A stretch of 6,346 nt of DNA from NCBI GenBank assembly GCA_024225895.1, contig JAAEMC010000443.1, positions 1 through 6,346 on the forward strand, in the 5' to 3' direction. Below, piece after piece: positions 6,196-6,346 of this stretch. Positions within the stretch are counted from its first letter, which is position 1; each line of letters starts with the position of its first letter. Below the pieces are notes generated by a model. That model had not been told where the DNA came from. It saw only the letters and a program-made list of their open reading frames with translations, and did not search any database. The position numbers and the translations under genes are program-made. Origin of the DNA: Desulfobacteraceae bacterium. GTDB lineage: Bacteria > Desulfobacterota > Desulfobacteria > Desulfobacterales > Desulfobacteraceae.

Positions 6196-6346
6196 TTGAA
6201 ATCAGTAATTTGAAAATGCATTTTTACCTGGGCAAAGGGGTGTTGTCCAAGATCTTTGGCAAGGGATTGCGGGTGGTCCATGCTGTAGACGGTGTGAATT
6301 TAAAGATAAAAAAAGGCCACACATTCGGATTGGTTGGCGAAAGCGG
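6180..6346 (+). CDS. ABC importer ATP-binding protein, DppF/OppF type (5' part, cut by window end)
   Basis: Only the first 55 codons are present; the frame is open to the edge. The translation [15 protein letters not shown], then a basic KGVLSKIFGKGLR stretch, VVHAVDGVNLKIKKG and GLVGES, matches the N-terminus of the second ATPase of peptide-type importers. The sequence stops inside Walker A (GES followed by the first two bases of a glycine codon). It overlaps the preceding gene by 16 nt and would complete the importer as a five-gene set. Catalytic motifs beyond the first Walker A residues cannot be checked. Confidence 0.92.
   Translation, partial: MEMDLVEISNLKMHFYLGKGVLSKIFGKGLRVVHAVDGVNLKIKKGHTFGLVGES

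Overview
The window holds one co-directional gene cluster on the + strand: an MttB-superfamily (trimethylamine/betaine-type) corrinoid methyltransferase, followed by a five-gene peptide-type (Dpp/Opp) ABC importer that runs off the right edge. The mid-range GC content, the strong GGAGG-type ribosome sites, the lipobox-free Sec signal on the binding protein (Gram-negative periplasm) and the presence of an MttB homologue all suggest an anaerobic Gram-negative bacterium. A sulfate reducer of the Desulfobacteraceae type is my best guess, but this is inference; there is no taxonomic marker gene here.

Layout: 1-105 is a leader with nested inverted repeats. 106-1536 is the MttB-family methyltransferase, with no in-frame amber codon, so it is a non-pyrrolysine member. 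1537-1652 is an AT-rich gap with a possible promoter. 1653-3167 is the periplasmic family-5 solute-binding protein. 3168-3300 is a gap with a 10-bp direct repeat and a perfect 12-bp stem-loop followed by TTTT. 3301-4242 is the DppB-type permease, whose start appears to be a rare ATT codon. 4256-5176 is the DppC-type permease, 5173-6195 the DppD-type ATPase, and 6180 to the end the first 55 codons of the DppF-type ATPase. Genes downstream of 3301 are spaced by 13 nt or overlap, as in a translationally coupled operon.

How the parts may work together (inference): the binding protein and importer bring in a small compound, and the cytoplasmic methyltransferase moves a methyl group from it, or from a product of it, to a corrinoid protein. 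No corrinoid protein (MtxC), corrinoid:tetrahydrofolate methyltransferase (MtxA) or reductive activator (RamA) gene lies inside the window, so the pathway is incomplete here and the substrate is unknown. The most unusual points are the pairing of an MttB-like enzyme with a peptide-type importer, the ATT start of the first permease, and the hairpin that separates the binding-protein gene from the membrane genes.
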